Source: Curtobacterium citreum (GTDB taxonomy: Bacteria; Actinomycetota; Actinomycetes; Actinomycetales; Microbacteriaceae). Taken from it: a stretch of DNA of 64,000 nt. The notes under the pieces are model-generated. The model saw only the letters and a list, made by a program, of their open reading frames with translations. It did not search any database and was not told where the DNA came from. Shown piece after piece: positions 1 to 10,400 of the stretch. The position numbers were made by a program, and so were the translations under genes. The first letter of the stretch is position 1; the number at the start of each line of letters is the position of its first letter. The stretch is taken from contig NZ_VFMQ01000001.1 in assembly GCF_006715175.1 (NCBI RefSeq), positions 2,294,001 to 2,358,000 of the forward strand. The letters are read 5' to 3'.

Positions 1-795
1 ACCGAAGTAGCCGTCGGTCTCGTCCCGGGCCTCGAGCGCGTACTGCCACGAGGCCGGGTTGCCGATGCGGATCGCCGACGCGATGGTGTCCGGGTTCGGG
101 ACGACCTCGCCGCGGACGATCGGGGCGGATCCGGCGGCCTGGAAGCCGAACATGCGCGGCATCTTCGTCGACCGGCCGGCCGCGACGTCCTCGCGGTAGC
201 CGCGGGAGTACGCCGTGTAGTTGCCGGCGTTGCCGACGGGCAGGAAGTGGAAGTCCGGCGCGTCACCGAGGACGTCGACGACCTCGAACGCGGCGGTCTT
301 CTGCCCTTCGATGCGGTCGTTGTTGACCGAGTTCACGAGGTGCACCGGGTAGTTCGCGGCGAGGTCGCGCGCGATGTCGAGGCAGTCGTCGAAGTTGCCC
401 TGCACCTGCAGCAGCTGGCCGTCGTGCGCGACGGCCTGGCTGAGCTTGCCCATGGCGATCTTGCCCTCGGGCACGAGCACCGCAGCGGTGATCCCCGCGT
501 GCGTGGCGTAGGCGGCGGCCGACGCGCTCGTGTTGCCGGTCGAGGCGCAGATGACGGCCTTCGCACCGTGCTCGACGGCCTTCGAGATCGCCATGGTCAT
601 GCCGCGGTCCTTGAAGGAGCCGGTCGGGTTCATGCCCTCGTACTTCACGTAGACCTCGGCGCCGGTGCGCTCCGACAGACGACGAGCCGGGATGAGCGGG
701 GTCCCGCCCTCGCCGAGGGTGACGATCGGCGTCGTCTCGGTCACGTCGAGACGATCAGCGTACTCGCGCAGGACTCCCTGCCACTGGTGGGCCAT
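1..795 (-). CDS. thrC: Threonine synthase, C-terminus cut by window edge
   Basis: Pyridoxal-phosphate enzyme converting O-phosphohomoserine to threonine in the cytoplasm. The N-terminus starts [16 protein letters not shown]. The PLP-binding lysine lies in GSFKDRGM (about residue 60), followed by the Asn/Ser-rich phosphate-binding stretch [13 protein letters not shown]. About 265 of the usual 350-360 residues are inside the window; the rest runs off the left edge. It is the last visible gene of the minus-strand run lysA-hom-thrC, 49 bp after hom; thrB would be expected next, outside the window. Start ATG at 795 is preceded by AGGAGAG. Family call is sequence-based and firm. Confidence 0.96.
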   Translation of the reverse strand, partial: MAHQWQGVLREYADRLDVTETTPIVTLGEGGTPLIPARRLSERTGAEVYVKYEGMNPTGSFKDRGMTMAISKAVEHGAKAVICASTGNTSASAAAYATHAGITAAVLVPEGKIAMGKLSQAVAHDGQLLQVQGNFDDCLDIARDLAANYPVHLVNSVNNDRIEGQKTAAFEVVDVLGDAPDFHFLPVGNAGNYTAYSRGYREDVAAGRSTKMPRMFGFQAAGSAPIVRGEVVPNPDTIASAIRIGNPASWQYALEARDETDGYFG

Positions 796-844
796 CAGGC
801 TCTCCTTGTTCGGTGTGTTGCAGTCGGGGGCGGTGGGGTGACGG

Positions 845-2194
845 TCAGGCGCCGACGACGCGGAGCACGCTCGTCACCTCGACGACGACGTCCTCGTCAC
901 GGAGGGCCCGGACCGTGTCGGCCAGGGCGGACTCGCGGGCGAGGTGCGTGCCGATCACGAGGTTCGCGGTGCCGGCCGTGCCGTCACCCGGGTCGGTGGC
1001 GGCGGTCTGCTCGACGGTCTCGACGCTGACGCCGTGGTCGGCGAGGACGCCGGCGACGGTGGAGAGCACGCCAGGGGCGTCCGCGACGTGCAGCGTGATC
1101 TGGTAGCGCGTGCTCACCGAGCCGATCGGGAAGACCGGCAGCGCCGACTGCGTCGACTCGGCGATCCCGGGGCCGCCGATGACGTGGCGACGGGCGGCGG
1201 ACACCAGGTCGCCGAGCACCGCGGACGCCGTCTCGACGCCGCCGGCACCCGCGCCGTAGAACATGAGGTCGCCGGCCGCCTCGGCCTCGACGAACACGGC
1301 GTTCTTCGCGCCGTGCACGCTCGCCAGGGGGTGCGACTCCGGGACGAGCGCCGGGTACACCCGGGCGCTGACGCCCTCGACGCCCTGCGCGTCGGTCAGG
1401 CGCTCGGCCGTCGCGAGGATCTTCACGACGTAGCCGGCCTTGCGCGCGGCCCGGACCTGCTCGATCGTGACCGAGGTGATGCCCTCGCGGTGCACGGCGG
1501 CGAGCGGGACCGAGGTGTGGAACGCGAGCGACGCGAGGATGGCGGCCTTCTGCGCTGCGTCGTAGCCCTCGACGTCGGCGGTCGGGTCGGCCTCGGCGTA
1601 CCCGAGCTCGGTCGCCGTGGCCAGGGCGTCCTCGAACGTCGCGCCCTCGCGGTCCATCAGGTCGAGGATGAAGTTGGTCGTGCCGTTGACGATGCCCATG
1701 ATCCGCTCGATGCGGTCGCCCGCGAGCGAGTCGTGCAGCGGCCGGATGATCGGGATCGCCCCGGCGACGGCGGCCTCGTAGTAGAGCTGCGCGCCGACCT
1801 GCTCCGCCGCGGCGAAGAGCTCCGGGCCGTGCGTGGCGAGGAGCGCCTTGTTGCCCGTGACGACGTCGGCGCCGGACTGCAGCGCCTGCAGGACGAGCGT
1901 GCGCGCGGGCTCGATGCCGCCGATGAGCTCGACGACGATGTCCGCGCCGAGGATGAGCGACGCCGCGTCCGTCGTGAAGAGCTCCTTCGGCAGGTCGACG
2001 TCCCGAGGCGCGTCGGTGTCGCGGACCGCGATGCCAACGAGCTCGAGGCCGGCGCCGGCACGGGAGGCGAGCTCGTCGCCGTGCTCCAGGAGCAGCCGGG
2101 CCACCTGGGAGCCGACCGAGCCGGCTCCGAGCAGCGCGACGCGGACGTTGCGGTATTCGATCATCTGGTACGGGTCCTGTCGTTCTCGGGTCAT
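845..2194 (-). CDS. hom: Homoserine dehydrogenase
   Basis: Reduces aspartate semialdehyde to homoserine, the branch point to threonine and methionine. The N-terminal Rossmann motif [17 protein letters not shown] is visible at about residues 17-33, the catalytic region contains [13 protein letters not shown] and [11 protein letters not shown], and the C-terminal 80 residues look like an ACT domain ([20 protein letters not shown]), so feedback control by threonine is likely. I chose ATG 2194 because its ATGA overlaps the lysA stop codon; an internal ATG at 2164 (MIEYRNVR) is an alternative. Predicted 449 aa, in the normal range. Translationally coupled to lysA. Confidence 0.96.
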   Translation of the reverse strand: MTRERQDPYQMIEYRNVRVALLGAGSVGSQVARLLLEHGDELASRAGAGLELVGIAVRDTDAPRDVDLPKELFTTDAASLILGADIVVELIGGIEPARTLVLQALQSGADVVTGNKALLATHGPELFAAAEQVGAQLYYEAAVAGAIPIIRPLHDSLAGDRIERIMGIVNGTTNFILDLMDREGATFEDALATATELGYAEADPTADVEGYDAAQKAAILASLAFHTSVPLAAVHREGITSVTIEQVRAARKAGYVVKILATAERLTDAQGVEGVSARVYPALVPESHPLASVHGAKNAVFVEAEAAGDLMFYGAGAGGVETASAVLGDLVSAARRHVIGGPGIAESTQSALPVFPIGSVSTRYQITLHVADAPGVLSTVAGVLADHGVSVETVEQTAATDPGDGTAGTANLVIGTHLARESALADTVRALRDEDVVVEVTSVLRVVGA

Positions 2195-3612
2195 CCGGCC
2201 GCGCCGGCTGCGGGCGCGGGGACGACCCCGGTGTCGCGGGCGAGGAGGTCGTCGATCGACTCGCCCCGGACCAGGGTACGGGCAGCGCCGTCCGCCACCG
2301 CGACGACCGGCGGGCGGCCCACGTGGTTGTAGTTGCTCGACAGCGCCCAGCAGTAGGCACCGGTGGCCGCGACGGCGAGCAGGTCGCCTCGGTGCACGTC
2401 GCCGGGCAGGTACTCGTCGTGCACGACGATGTCGCCCGACTCGCAGTGCTTGCCGACGACGCGCGTCAGGACGGCCGGGGCGTCCGAGGTGCGGGCGAGC
2501 CGGGCGGTGTAGTCGGCGCCGTACAGCGCGGGACGGGCGTTGTCGCTCATGCCGCCGTCGACCGACACGTACGTGCGTGTGGCGCTCGCGCCGTCCTCGG
2601 TCTCGAGCGCGACCGGCTTGATCGTGCCGACGCGGTAGAGCGTGACGCCCGCGGGGCCGACGATGTAGCGGCCGGGCTCGACCGCGATCTCCGGCACCGG
2701 GATGTCCCGCTCGGCGCAGGCCTCGGCGACGATGGTGGCGAGGGCCTCGGCGACGTCCTCCGGGGCGAACGCCTCGTCCGCCTCGGTGTAGTCGATCCCC
2801 CAGCCGCCGCCGAGGTTCAGCTCCGGCACCGGCCCGGACTGCACGAGCTCGGCGTGCACGTCCATCAGACGGCGGGCGGCCTCGCGGAAGCCCGACTCGT
2901 CGAAGATCTGCGAGCCGATGTGCGAGTGCAGACCGACGAACGCCAGGCTCGGCTCCGCGCGCACGGCTGCGGCGGCCTGGACGGCCTCGGTCAGGGGGAT
3001 GCCGAACTTCTGGTCCTCGCGCGCGGTCGCCAGGTACTCGTGCGTCGACGCGTGGACACCGCTGTTGATCCGGATCCGGACGCGCTGCACGGTCCCGGCG
3101 TCCGCCGCGGCACGGGCGACGCGACCGATCTCCTCGTGGCTGTCGAGCACGATCGTGCCGAGGCCGACCTCGACCGCGCGGGCGATCTCGGCGTCGGACT
3201 TGTCGTTGCCGTGGAAGCCCAGGCGTGCCGGGTCGACGCCGCCGGCCAGGGCGACCGCGAGCTCCCCGCCCGTGCAGACGTCGACGCGGAGGTCGGCCTC
3301 GGCCATCCACGTGGCGACCTGGGTCGTGAGGAACGCCTTCGCGGCGTAGTAGACGTGCGCCCGGGTGCCGATCAGGCCGAAGGCGTCGTCGAACGCGGTG
3401 CGGACGCGGACGGCACGGGACTGCACGTCGCGCTCGTCGACGACGTAGAGCGGCGTGCCGTACTGCGCGACCAGGTCGGCGGCGGCGACGCCGCCGATCG
3501 CGAGCGAGCCGTCGTCGGTCCGCGTCGCGGACGCGGGCCAGATGCGCGCGGTCAGCGCGGAGGCGTCGTCGGGGACCCGCAGCCGCGGCGGGGCAAGGGG
3601 GTTCTCGCTCAC
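2191..3612 (-). CDS. lysA: Diaminopimelate decarboxylase
   Basis: PLP-dependent alanine-racemase-fold enzyme that decarboxylates meso-diaminopimelate to L-lysine. Key stretches are YAAKAFLT (PLP lysine, about residue 90), HGNDKS, the glycine loop NLGGGWGIDY, EPGRYIVGPAG, and near the C-terminus CESGDIV and GAYCWALSSNYNHVGRP. Length 473 aa is usual for actinobacterial LysA. Start MSENPLAPPRLRVPDD uses an ATG. First gene of the lysA-hom-thrC run; the end overlaps the hom start by 4 bp, indicating one transcript. Confidence 0.97.
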   Translation of the reverse strand: MSENPLAPPRLRVPDDASALTARIWPASATRTDDGSLAIGGVAAADLVAQYGTPLYVVDERDVQSRAVRVRTAFDDAFGLIGTRAHVYYAAKAFLTTQVATWMAEADLRVDVCTGGELAVALAGGVDPARLGFHGNDKSDAEIARAVEVGLGTIVLDSHEEIGRVARAAADAGTVQRVRIRINSGVHASTHEYLATAREDQKFGIPLTEAVQAAAAVRAEPSLAFVGLHSHIGSQIFDESGFREAARRLMDVHAELVQSGPVPELNLGGGWGIDYTEADEAFAPEDVAEALATIVAEACAERDIPVPEIAVEPGRYIVGPAGVTLYRVGTIKPVALETEDGASATRTYVSVDGGMSDNARPALYGADYTARLARTSDAPAVLTRVVGKHCESGDIVVHDEYLPGDVHRGDLLAVAATGAYCWALSSNYNHVGRPPVVAVADGAARTLVRGESIDDLLARDTGVVPAPAAGAAG

Positions 3613-3711
3613 GGGACCCGATCCTAGCGAGCCGGGACGAGCCTCCAGTCCGCTGTTACGGGCCGCGGCGCGACGACACGCGCGGCGACGGGACGCGACT
3701 CCCCCGCGCCG

Positions 3712-4470
3712 TCAGCTGCCGCAGGTCCCCACGGTCTGCAGTCCCTGCTCCGTGAGCGGCAGCCGATCGGCCGTGACCCGCACGGTCGCGTCCGACCCGG
3801 TGATGTCGAGCGAGCGGACCCGCAGCTGCTCCGGCAGGAACTGCGCCGTGCAGACCGTCACGGGCACGTCGGTCACGCCGGGGATGGAGTCCACCTTGAG
3901 CCCGAGCGCCGAGTTCGTGATCCGGACCGTCTGCGGCGTGATCGTCACGCCGCGGCCGTCGGGCTGCGCCACGACGTCACCGGTGGCCGCGTACGAGATG
4001 TCGTAGCCGAGCACCGCGGTGGAGCCGGAGAGCTCGACCCCGCCGTCGACGAGCCGGAGCCGGTCGAACAGCGGGCTGTACTTCGCCAGGTCCTTCACGC
4101 TCGAGGCGGCGAGCGTCACGTGCCCGTCGACGTCCCGGACGTCGCCCTTGCCGTCGACCGGGACGTCGTGCACGGTGACGTCCGCCGCGAGCGGGACGCC
4201 GTCGACCGTGATCCGGTCCGACGAGATGTCCACCCGGTCGAGCGTCCCGGCGATCAGCTGCGGCAGGACGATGCCCTCGGCGTGGGCAGTGACCTCGCCG
4301 GTCGTGCCGTCGGGCAGGGACTGCTCGACCTGGTCGGCGATCGTGCGGTCCACCACGCCGCGCAGGACGAACTCGGCGACGACCGCGATCGCGACAAGCA
4401 CGAGGACGAGCACGACGAGGACGATCGGCCAGCGACGGCGCTTCCGGGCGGGTGCGGGGGCGACGGACAT
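3712..4470 (-). CDS. DUF2993 (LmeA-like) lipid-binding membrane-anchored protein
   Basis: 252 aa. It opens with a basic stretch (PARKRRRW) and one transmembrane segment (residues about 14-35, PIVLVVLVLVLVAIAVV), then a beta-rich extracytoplasmic domain with the DUF2993 signature (ELSGSTAVLGYDIS, VPVTVCTAQFLP). In mycobacteria the family member LmeA binds phosphoinositides and supports lipomannan maturation; a similar envelope-lipid role is an inference here. ATG 4470 was chosen over the upstream in-frame ATG at 4515 because it puts the charged N-terminus just before the membrane helix. Same strand as lysA, 99 bp upstream of it. Confidence 0.8.
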   Translation of the reverse strand: MSVAPAPARKRRRWPIVLVVLVLVLVAIAVVAEFVLRGVVDRTIADQVEQSLPDGTTGEVTAHAEGIVLPQLIAGTLDRVDISSDRITVDGVPLAADVTVHDVPVDGKGDVRDVDGHVTLAASSVKDLAKYSPLFDRLRLVDGGVELSGSTAVLGYDISYAATGDVVAQPDGRGVTITPQTVRITNSALGLKVDSIPGVTDVPVTVCTAQFLPEQLRVRSLDITGSDATVRVTADRLPLTEQGLQTVGTCGS

Positions 4471-4594
4471 GCGTCCCACCCTGCCAGGGTCCCCCGGCAG
4501 CCGGCCTGGAGGCACGGGTGCGGTCCGGCGCGCCGGCTGCGGCGCGCGGCCCGGCGCGTCGGCGGCGGTCGGCGGGCGGCCCGGCGGGCGCGCG

Positions 4595-4659
4595 TCGAAC
4601 CAGGAAACCGACGTCGAACCAGCCGCGGGGGCTGGTTCGACGTCGGTTCCGTGGTTCGA
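4595..4659. terminator. Long hairpin downstream of argS
   Basis: Left arm 4606-4624 (AACCGACGTCGAACCAGCC) pairs perfectly with 4630-4648 around a 5-nt loop. The stem extends outward after a small bulge: TCGAACCA at 4595-4602 pairs with TGGTTCGA at 4652-4659. It lies 16 bp past the argS stop, so a terminator is likely. There is no obvious U-tract, as is common in high-GC actinobacteria. Confidence 0.75.
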
Positions 4660-4675
4660 TCCGGGCGGGGCCGCG

Positions 4676-6340
4676 CTACATGCGCTCGGGAGCGGAGACG
4701 CCGAGCAGCCCCAGGCCGTTGCGGACGACCTGGCCGGTGGCGTCGTTCAGCCAGAGGCGGGTGCGGTGCAGGTCGGTCACGGCCTCGTCGCCGAGCGGCG
4801 TCACGCGGCAGGCGTCGTACCAGCGGTGGTACAGCCCCGCGAGCTGCTCGATGTACCGCGCGATGCGGTGCGGCTCGCGCAGCTCCGCGGCCTGCCGGAC
4901 GACCCGCGGGTACTCCGCGAGGGCACCGAGGAGTGCACCCTCGGTGTCGTGGGTGAGCAGCGAGGCGTCGAACGCCGAGCGGTCCACCCCGGAGGCGGCG
5001 GCGTTGCGCGCCACCGACTGCGTGCGGGCGTGGGCGTACTGCACGTAGAAGACCGGGTTGTCGTTCGTCCGCTTGGTGAGCAGGTCGAGGTCGATGTCGA
5101 TCGCGGTGTCGCTGGCGAACCGCACGAGGGCGTACCGGCCGGCGTCCACACCGACGGCGTCGACGAGGTCCTCCATCGTCACGATCGTGCCGTTGCGCTT
5201 CGACATCCGGAACGGCTGGCCGTCCTTGAGCAGGTTGACCATCTGGCCGATGAGGATCTCGAGGTTCGTGCCCGGCTCGTCGCCGAACGCCGCGCACATC
5301 GCCATCATCCGACCGACGTAGCCGTGGTGGTCCGCGCCGAGCATGATGAGGTTCCGCTCGAACCCCCGCTCGCGCTTGTCGAGGTAGTACGCCAGGTCAC
5401 CGGCGATGTACGCGGGGTCGCCGTCGGACTTGATGACGACGCGGTCCCGGTCGTCGCCGAAGTCGGTCGTGCGGAGCCAGAGCGCCCCCTCGGCCTCGTA
5501 CATCATCCCGAGCGACTGCAGGCGCTCGATGGCGCGCTCGACGGCCTTCGACTCGTGCAGCGAGTTCTCGTGGAAGTACACGTCGAAGTCGACGCCGAAG
5601 TCGTGCAGCGACTGCTTGATGTCGGCGAACATGAAGTCGACGCCTTCGCGGCGGAACAGCTCCTGCGCCTCGTCGCGGGGCAGGTCGCGCACGTCGCCGT
5701 CGTACGTCGACAGCACGCGGGCGGCGATCTCGCTGATGTAGGCGCCGCCGTAGCCGTCCTCGGGCGTGGGCTCCCCGAGCGCGGACGCGACGAGGGACCG
5801 GGCGAAGCGGTCGATCTGCGCGCCGTGGTCGTTGAAGTAGTACTCGCGGGTGACGAGGCCGCCCTGCGCGGCGAACACGCGCGCCAGGCTGTCGCCGACC
5901 GCGGCCCAGCGGACGCCGCCCATGTGGATCGGGCCCGTCGGGTTGGCGGACACGAACTCGAGGTCGATGCGGACGCCGTCGTACAGGTCGCCGTGCCCGA
6001 AGGACGAACCCCCGTTGACGATCGTGCGGGCGATCTCCCCCGCGGCCGCCGCCTCGAGCGTGATGTTGATGAAGCCGGGTCCGGCGACGTCGACCGACGC
6101 GACGCCGTCCAGCTCGGTCAGCTCGCCCGCGATCTCGGTCGCGAGCTCGCGCGGGTTCGTGCCGAGGCGCTTCGCGAGCTGCATCGCCGCGTTCGAGGCC
6201 CAGTCGCCGTGCGCACGGTTCTTCGGCCGTTCAAGCGCGACGTGCGACTCCCCGACGGTCACGGTGTCGGACGCGCCTCGTCGCTCGACGATCCCGGTCA
6301 GGATCGACAGGTACGCGGCGGAGAGTTCGGCAGGAGTCAC
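4676..6340 (-). CDS. argS: Arginyl-tRNA synthetase
   Basis: Class I synthetase charging tRNA-Arg. Visible: the HIGH-type motif in [18 protein letters not shown] (about residue 136), the KMSKS-type loop as FRMSKRNGT (about residue 375), an N-terminal Add-1 tRNA-binding domain, and a C-terminal DALR anticodon domain ending [13 protein letters not shown]. 554 aa is standard. Start ATG 6340 ([16 protein letters not shown]). It precedes the DUF2993-lysA-hom-thrC block on the same strand, the usual actinobacterial order, but the strong hairpin at 4595-4659 probably separates the transcripts. A tRNA-Arg gene lies about 1 kb away. Confidence 0.97.
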   Translation of the reverse strand: MTPAELSAAYLSILTGIVERRGASDTVTVGESHVALERPKNRAHGDWASNAAMQLAKRLGTNPRELATEIAGELTELDGVASVDVAGPGFINITLEAAAAGEIARTIVNGGSSFGHGDLYDGVRIDLEFVSANPTGPIHMGGVRWAAVGDSLARVFAAQGGLVTREYYFNDHGAQIDRFARSLVASALGEPTPEDGYGGAYISEIAARVLSTYDGDVRDLPRDEAQELFRREGVDFMFADIKQSLHDFGVDFDVYFHENSLHESKAVERAIERLQSLGMMYEAEGALWLRTTDFGDDRDRVVIKSDGDPAYIAGDLAYYLDKRERGFERNLIMLGADHHGYVGRMMAMCAAFGDEPGTNLEILIGQMVNLLKDGQPFRMSKRNGTIVTMEDLVDAVGVDAGRYALVRFASDTAIDIDLDLLTKRTNDNPVFYVQYAHARTQSVARNAAASGVDRSAFDASLLTHDTEGALLGALAEYPRVVRQAAELREPHRIARYIEQLAGLYHRWYDACRVTPLGDEAVTDLHRTRLWLNDATGQVVRNGLGLLGVSAPERM

Positions 6341-6411
6341 GAGGGTCGATCCTACCGGGACGTCCAGGCGGCTCCTGGCCCGCGTCTGGTCGCGTGCACC
6401 ATCATGTCCGG

Positions 6412-6990
6412 ATGACCACCCGCAGCCGTGCCCGGGCGATCACCGTCGCCGTCCTCAGCGTGACCGCGTCCCTCGCCCTCACGGCGTGCACGGGCGGGTC
6501 CGGCGGCGGCTCCCCCAGCGCCAGCGCGAGCGCCGGACCGATCGGGCAGCGCGTGGCCCAGGGCTGCACCGACCTGCTCCCCGCGTCGGCGCTGCAGGTG
6601 TACGGGAAGACGTTCACGCAGGACACGTCCTGGACGCCCGCGAAGGGCACACCGGCGGCCACCATCGAGCGTCAGCGCGGTCGCGTGTGCCGCTTCGTCG
6701 CGACCGACGACCCCGCCACCACGGTGACGCTCGCCGTCGCCCACCTGCCTGAGAAGTCGCTCACGACACTGAAGGACGCCCTGTACGAGCGCGGCGGCTC
6801 GGTGCCGACCTACCGCGTCGAGGGCTACTTCGCCCTGACCGACGGCGTCGGGCGCGCGGACGCGTTCCCCGATCCGTACTGGATCACCACCGAGTCGACC
6901 CTCTTCACGGAGCCCGGCGGCGCGCAGCCCGTCGTCGACGCCGTGCACGCGGCACTCCAGCCGAGCGCCTCGGCGACGCCGGCCGGCTGA
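6412..6990 (+). CDS. Putative lipoprotein of unknown function
   Basis: 192 aa. Signal peptide with lipobox LTAC: basic residues RSRAR, hydrophobic [16 protein letters not shown], lipidated Cys about residue 26. A Gly/Ser-rich linker follows, then a soluble domain with one cysteine pair candidate (GCTDLL and VCRFVA). I recognise no enzymatic motif. Probably exported and anchored to the outer face of the membrane. ATG 6412 was chosen because it gives a compact signal sequence; the upstream ATG at 6394 would add six residues. Divergent from argS with about 70 bp between the starts. Confidence 0.75.
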   Translation: MTTRSRARAITVAVLSVTASLALTACTGGSGGGSPSASASAGPIGQRVAQGCTDLLPASALQVYGKTFTQDTSWTPAKGTPAATIERQRGRVCRFVATDDPATTVTLAVAHLPEKSLTTLKDALYERGGSVPTYRVEGYFALTDGVGRADAFPDPYWITTESTLFTEPGGAQPVVDAVHAALQPSASATPAG

Positions 6991-7017
6991 CGGGACGGCA
7001 CGCCCGGCCGCCGGCCC

Positions 7018-7182
7018 GCGTTCGACGCGACCCGGCAGCGGACGGGAGGCGCGTCCGACGCGATCCGGCAGCCGACGGGCGGCGCGTCCGACGCGACCCG
7101 GCAGCCGACGGGCGGCGCGTCCGACGCGACCCGGCAGCCGACGGGCGGCGCGTCCGACGCGACCCGGCAGCGGACGGGAGGC
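7018..7182. repeat. 33-bp tandem repeat, five units
   Basis: Five head-to-tail 33-bp units begin at 7018, 7051, 7084, 7117 and 7150. Consensus contains GCGTCCGACGCGACCCGGC followed by AGCCGACGGGCGGC. Units 1 and 5 carry GACGGGAGGC instead of GACGGGCGGC, matching the arm of the dispersed hairpin family. 33 is divisible by 3 but no gene covers the array. Confidence 0.9.
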
Positions 7183-7214
7183 GCGGGGCGGGCCCGCACC
7201 GTGCCTCCCGTCCG
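7171..7214. terminator. CGGACGGGAGGC-family hairpin
   Basis: CGGACGGGAGGC at 7171-7182 pairs perfectly over 12 bp with GCCTCCCGTCCG at 7203-7214, with a 20-nt loop. It sits between the lipoprotein gene and tRNA-Arg; terminator or processing hairpin is likely. Same architecture as sites at 34517, 42667, 53970 and 59679. Confidence 0.7.
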
Positions 7215-7279
7215 GTGCGACGCGACACGCGCTGTCCCGGTGCGGTGCGCAGACCTGCTACGGTTGGTCTCGCCCACGA

Positions 7280-7351
7280 GCCCCCATAGCTCAGGGGATA
7301 GAGCACTGCCCTCCGGAGGCAGGGGCGGAGGTTCGAATCCTCCTGGGGGCA
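7280..7351 (+). tRNA. tRNA-Arg (anticodon CCG)
   Basis: Full cloverleaf. Acceptor GCCCCCA (7280-7286) pairs with TGGGGGC (7344-7350), discriminator A7351. The D arm is GCTC/GAGC. Anticodon stem CTGCC/GGCAG flanks the loop CTCCGGA, giving anticodon CCG (7313-7315). T arm GGAGG/CCTCC carries TTCGAAT. The CCA end is not encoded. Reads CGG codons, frequent in this GC-rich genome. Confidence 0.97.
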
Positions 7352-7486
7352 CAGGAAACGCAGCACAGTCAGAAGCCCCGGCCTCACCGCCGGGGCTCTT
7401 CTCGTTCCGGCGCTCTCCTCCACTCAGAGCACGGTCGGCGTCATGGTTTGCCGGCGCGACACCCGGCGTCACTATGATCCGCGCCG

Positions 7487-10400
7487 ATGAGCACCGGCAC
7501 CTCGGACACCCAGGCACCCCTCGCCCGCGGCACGCATGCGCCCGACCCGCGCACCCTGCTCGACGTCCTGCGGGCGACCGCGGCCGCGACCCCGGACACC
7601 CTCGCGCTCGAGGACCCCGCCGGGACCGTCGACTACGCGACCCTGCTCGACCTCGTCGCCGCGCGGGCCGACGACCTCGCCACGCGCGGGGTGCGCCGCG
7701 GCGACCGCGTCGGCATCCGCATCCCGTCCGGCGGTCGGGACCTGTACGTGTCGATCCTCGCGGTGCTCGCCGCCGGCGCCGCGTACGTCCCCGTCGACGC
7801 CGACGACCCCGAGGAGCGGGCGGCGCTCGTGTTCGGCGAGGCCGGGGTCGTCGGTGTGATCGGGGCGGGCGGCGTCCTGCGGACCTCCGGCGCGCCCGAC
7901 GCCGACCCCTCGCCGGTCGTCGACCCCGGCGCGCGTGCGGAGGCTCCGACGGTGGACGACGACGCGTGGATCATCTTCACCTCCGGTTCGACCGGTGTCC
8001 CCAAGGGCGTCGCCGTGACCCACCGCTCCGCGGCCGCGTTCGTCGACGCCGAGGCACGGATGTTCCTGCAGGACGCCCCGATCGGTCCGGGCGACCGGGT
8101 CCTCGCCGGGCTGAGCGTCGCGTTCGACGCGTCCTGCGAGGAGATGTGGCTCGCGTGGGGCCACGGGGCGTGCCTGGTCCCCGCACCGCGGTCGCTCGTC
8201 CGGACCGGGGTCGACCTCGGGCCGTGGCTCATCGCGCACACGATCACGATCGTCTCGACCGTGCCGACCCTCGCGGCGCTCTGGCCCGACGACGCCCTCG
8301 AGCAGGTCCGGCTCGTCATCTTCGGCGGCGAGGCCTGCCCGCCCGAGCTCGCCGCCCGCATCACGTCCCGGGACCGCGAGCTCTGGAACACCTACGGCCC
8401 GACCGAGGCCACCGTCGTGGCCTGCGGGTCCCTGATGGACGGCAGCCAGCCCGTCCGGATCGGCCTGCCCCTGGACGGCTGGGACCTCGCCGTCGTCGAC
8501 GAGCACGGGCAGCGCGTCGCCCCCGGCGGCGTCGGCGAGCTCGTCATCGGGGGCGTCGGACTCGGCCGGTACCTCGACCCGGCGAAGGACGCCGAGAAGT
8601 ACGCACCCTTCCCGGAGCTCGGGTGGGACCGGGCGTACCGGAGCGGGGACCTCGTGCGGTACGAGCCCGAGGGCCTGGTGTTCCAGGGCCGCGCCGACGA
8701 CCAGGTCAAGCTCGGCGGTCGCCGGATCGAGCTCGGCGAGGTGGACGCCGCGCTGCAGGGCCTGGACGGCGTCGCGGGCGGTGCCGCCGTCGTGCAGCGC
8801 ACCCCCGCCGGGAACCAGGTGCTCGTCGGGTACGTCGCCCCGGTCGCCGGCGCGACGATCGACACCGCCGCCGCGAACGAGCGCCTCCGGCAGGAGCTGC
8901 CCGCCGCCCTCGTGCCGCTCCTCGCCGTCGTCGACGCCCTGCCGACCCGCACCTCGGGCAAGGTCGACCGCGCTGCGCTCCCCTGGCCGCTCCCCGGCGC
9001 CACCGACACCGCCCTGCTGCCGGACACCGTCGCGTGGATCGCCGAGCGGTGGGCGGCGATCCTCGGCGTCCCGGTGACGAGCGTCGACGACGACTTCTTC
9101 GCGCACGGCGGCGGCTCGCTGACCGCGGCGCAGCTCGTCTCGGCCATCCGCGAACGCTTCCCGACGACGACCGTCGCCGACGTGTACGACCACCCGCGGA
9201 TCGGCGCGCTGGCCGAGGCACTCGACGACGCCGGGCCGGTCGCCGCCGCCCGGCGCCCCGTCCGTCCGGTCCCGCCGGCGACCGGGCTGCTGCTGACGGT
9301 GCTCGGCCTGCCGGTGCAGGTCCTCCGCGGGCTGCGGGTCACGACCTGGACCGCCCTCGCGTCGAGCGTCCTGCACGCGACGTCGTTCCCCGCCCTGCCG
9401 TCGCTGCCCTGGTGGGCCCTCGTGCTCGCGCTCGCGGTGTTCGTCACCCCCGTGGGCAAGATGGCGCTCACGGTCGTGCTCGCCCGGCTCGTCCTGCTCG
9501 GCGTCCGCCCGGGCGACCACCCCCGTGGCGGCTCGGTGCACGTGCGCGTCTGGCTCGCGGAGCGGATCGCCGAGGCCGTCGACGGCCCCTCGACGTCCGG
9601 CGCGCCGTGGATCAGCTACTACGCCCGCGCGCTCGGCGCCCGGATCGGTCAAGGCGTCGACCTGCACACGCTCCCGCCCGTGACCGGCATGCTCACGATC
9701 GGCAAGCGGGCGTCGATCGAACCCGAGGTCGACCTCGCCGGGCACTGGGTCGACGGCGACGTGTTCCGTCTCGGCCGGGTCCGGGTCGACGCCGACGCGG
9801 TCGTGCACAGCCGCTCGACCCTGATGCCGGGCGCGCACGTCGGCGTGGGAGCCGAGGTGGAGGCCGGCTCCGCCGTCTCCGGCCAGGTCCCCGACGGGGA
9901 GCGCTGGGCGGGTTCGCCGGCGGAACGCGTCGGCTCGGCTCGGCACGGTCGGGAGGCACGACCACCGTCCCGCAGGCGCTGGCTCGTCGCGTACGGGGTC
10001 GGCTCCGTCGTCGTCGCGGGGCTGCCCGTCGTCGGCGTCGCGGCCGGCGTGACGGTCGCCGCGGCCCTGGTCGGGCGAGCGGACACGATCGGGTCCGCCG
10101 TGCTGCACGGCCTGGCGGCCGTCCCGCTCGCCACGCTCGTCGCGGGTGCCGTGTACGCCGGGCTCGTGGTCGTCGCCGTCCGGCTGCTCGGCATCGGCCT
10201 CCGCGAGGGCCGGTACCCGGTGCGGTCCCGGACCGGGTGGCAGGCGTGGTGCACCGAACGGGTGCTCGACGCCGCACGGACCCTGCTGTTCCCCCTGTAC
10301 GCCTCGCTCGTCACGCCGCTGTGGCTCCGGGTGCTCGGGGCGAGGGTCGGTCGGGACACCGAGATCTCGACCGTGCTCCTCATCCCCTCGCTCACGCAGA

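Noticed and set aside
7018..7182. CRISPR array
   Set aside because: Units are contiguous with no spacers and no cas genes are present.
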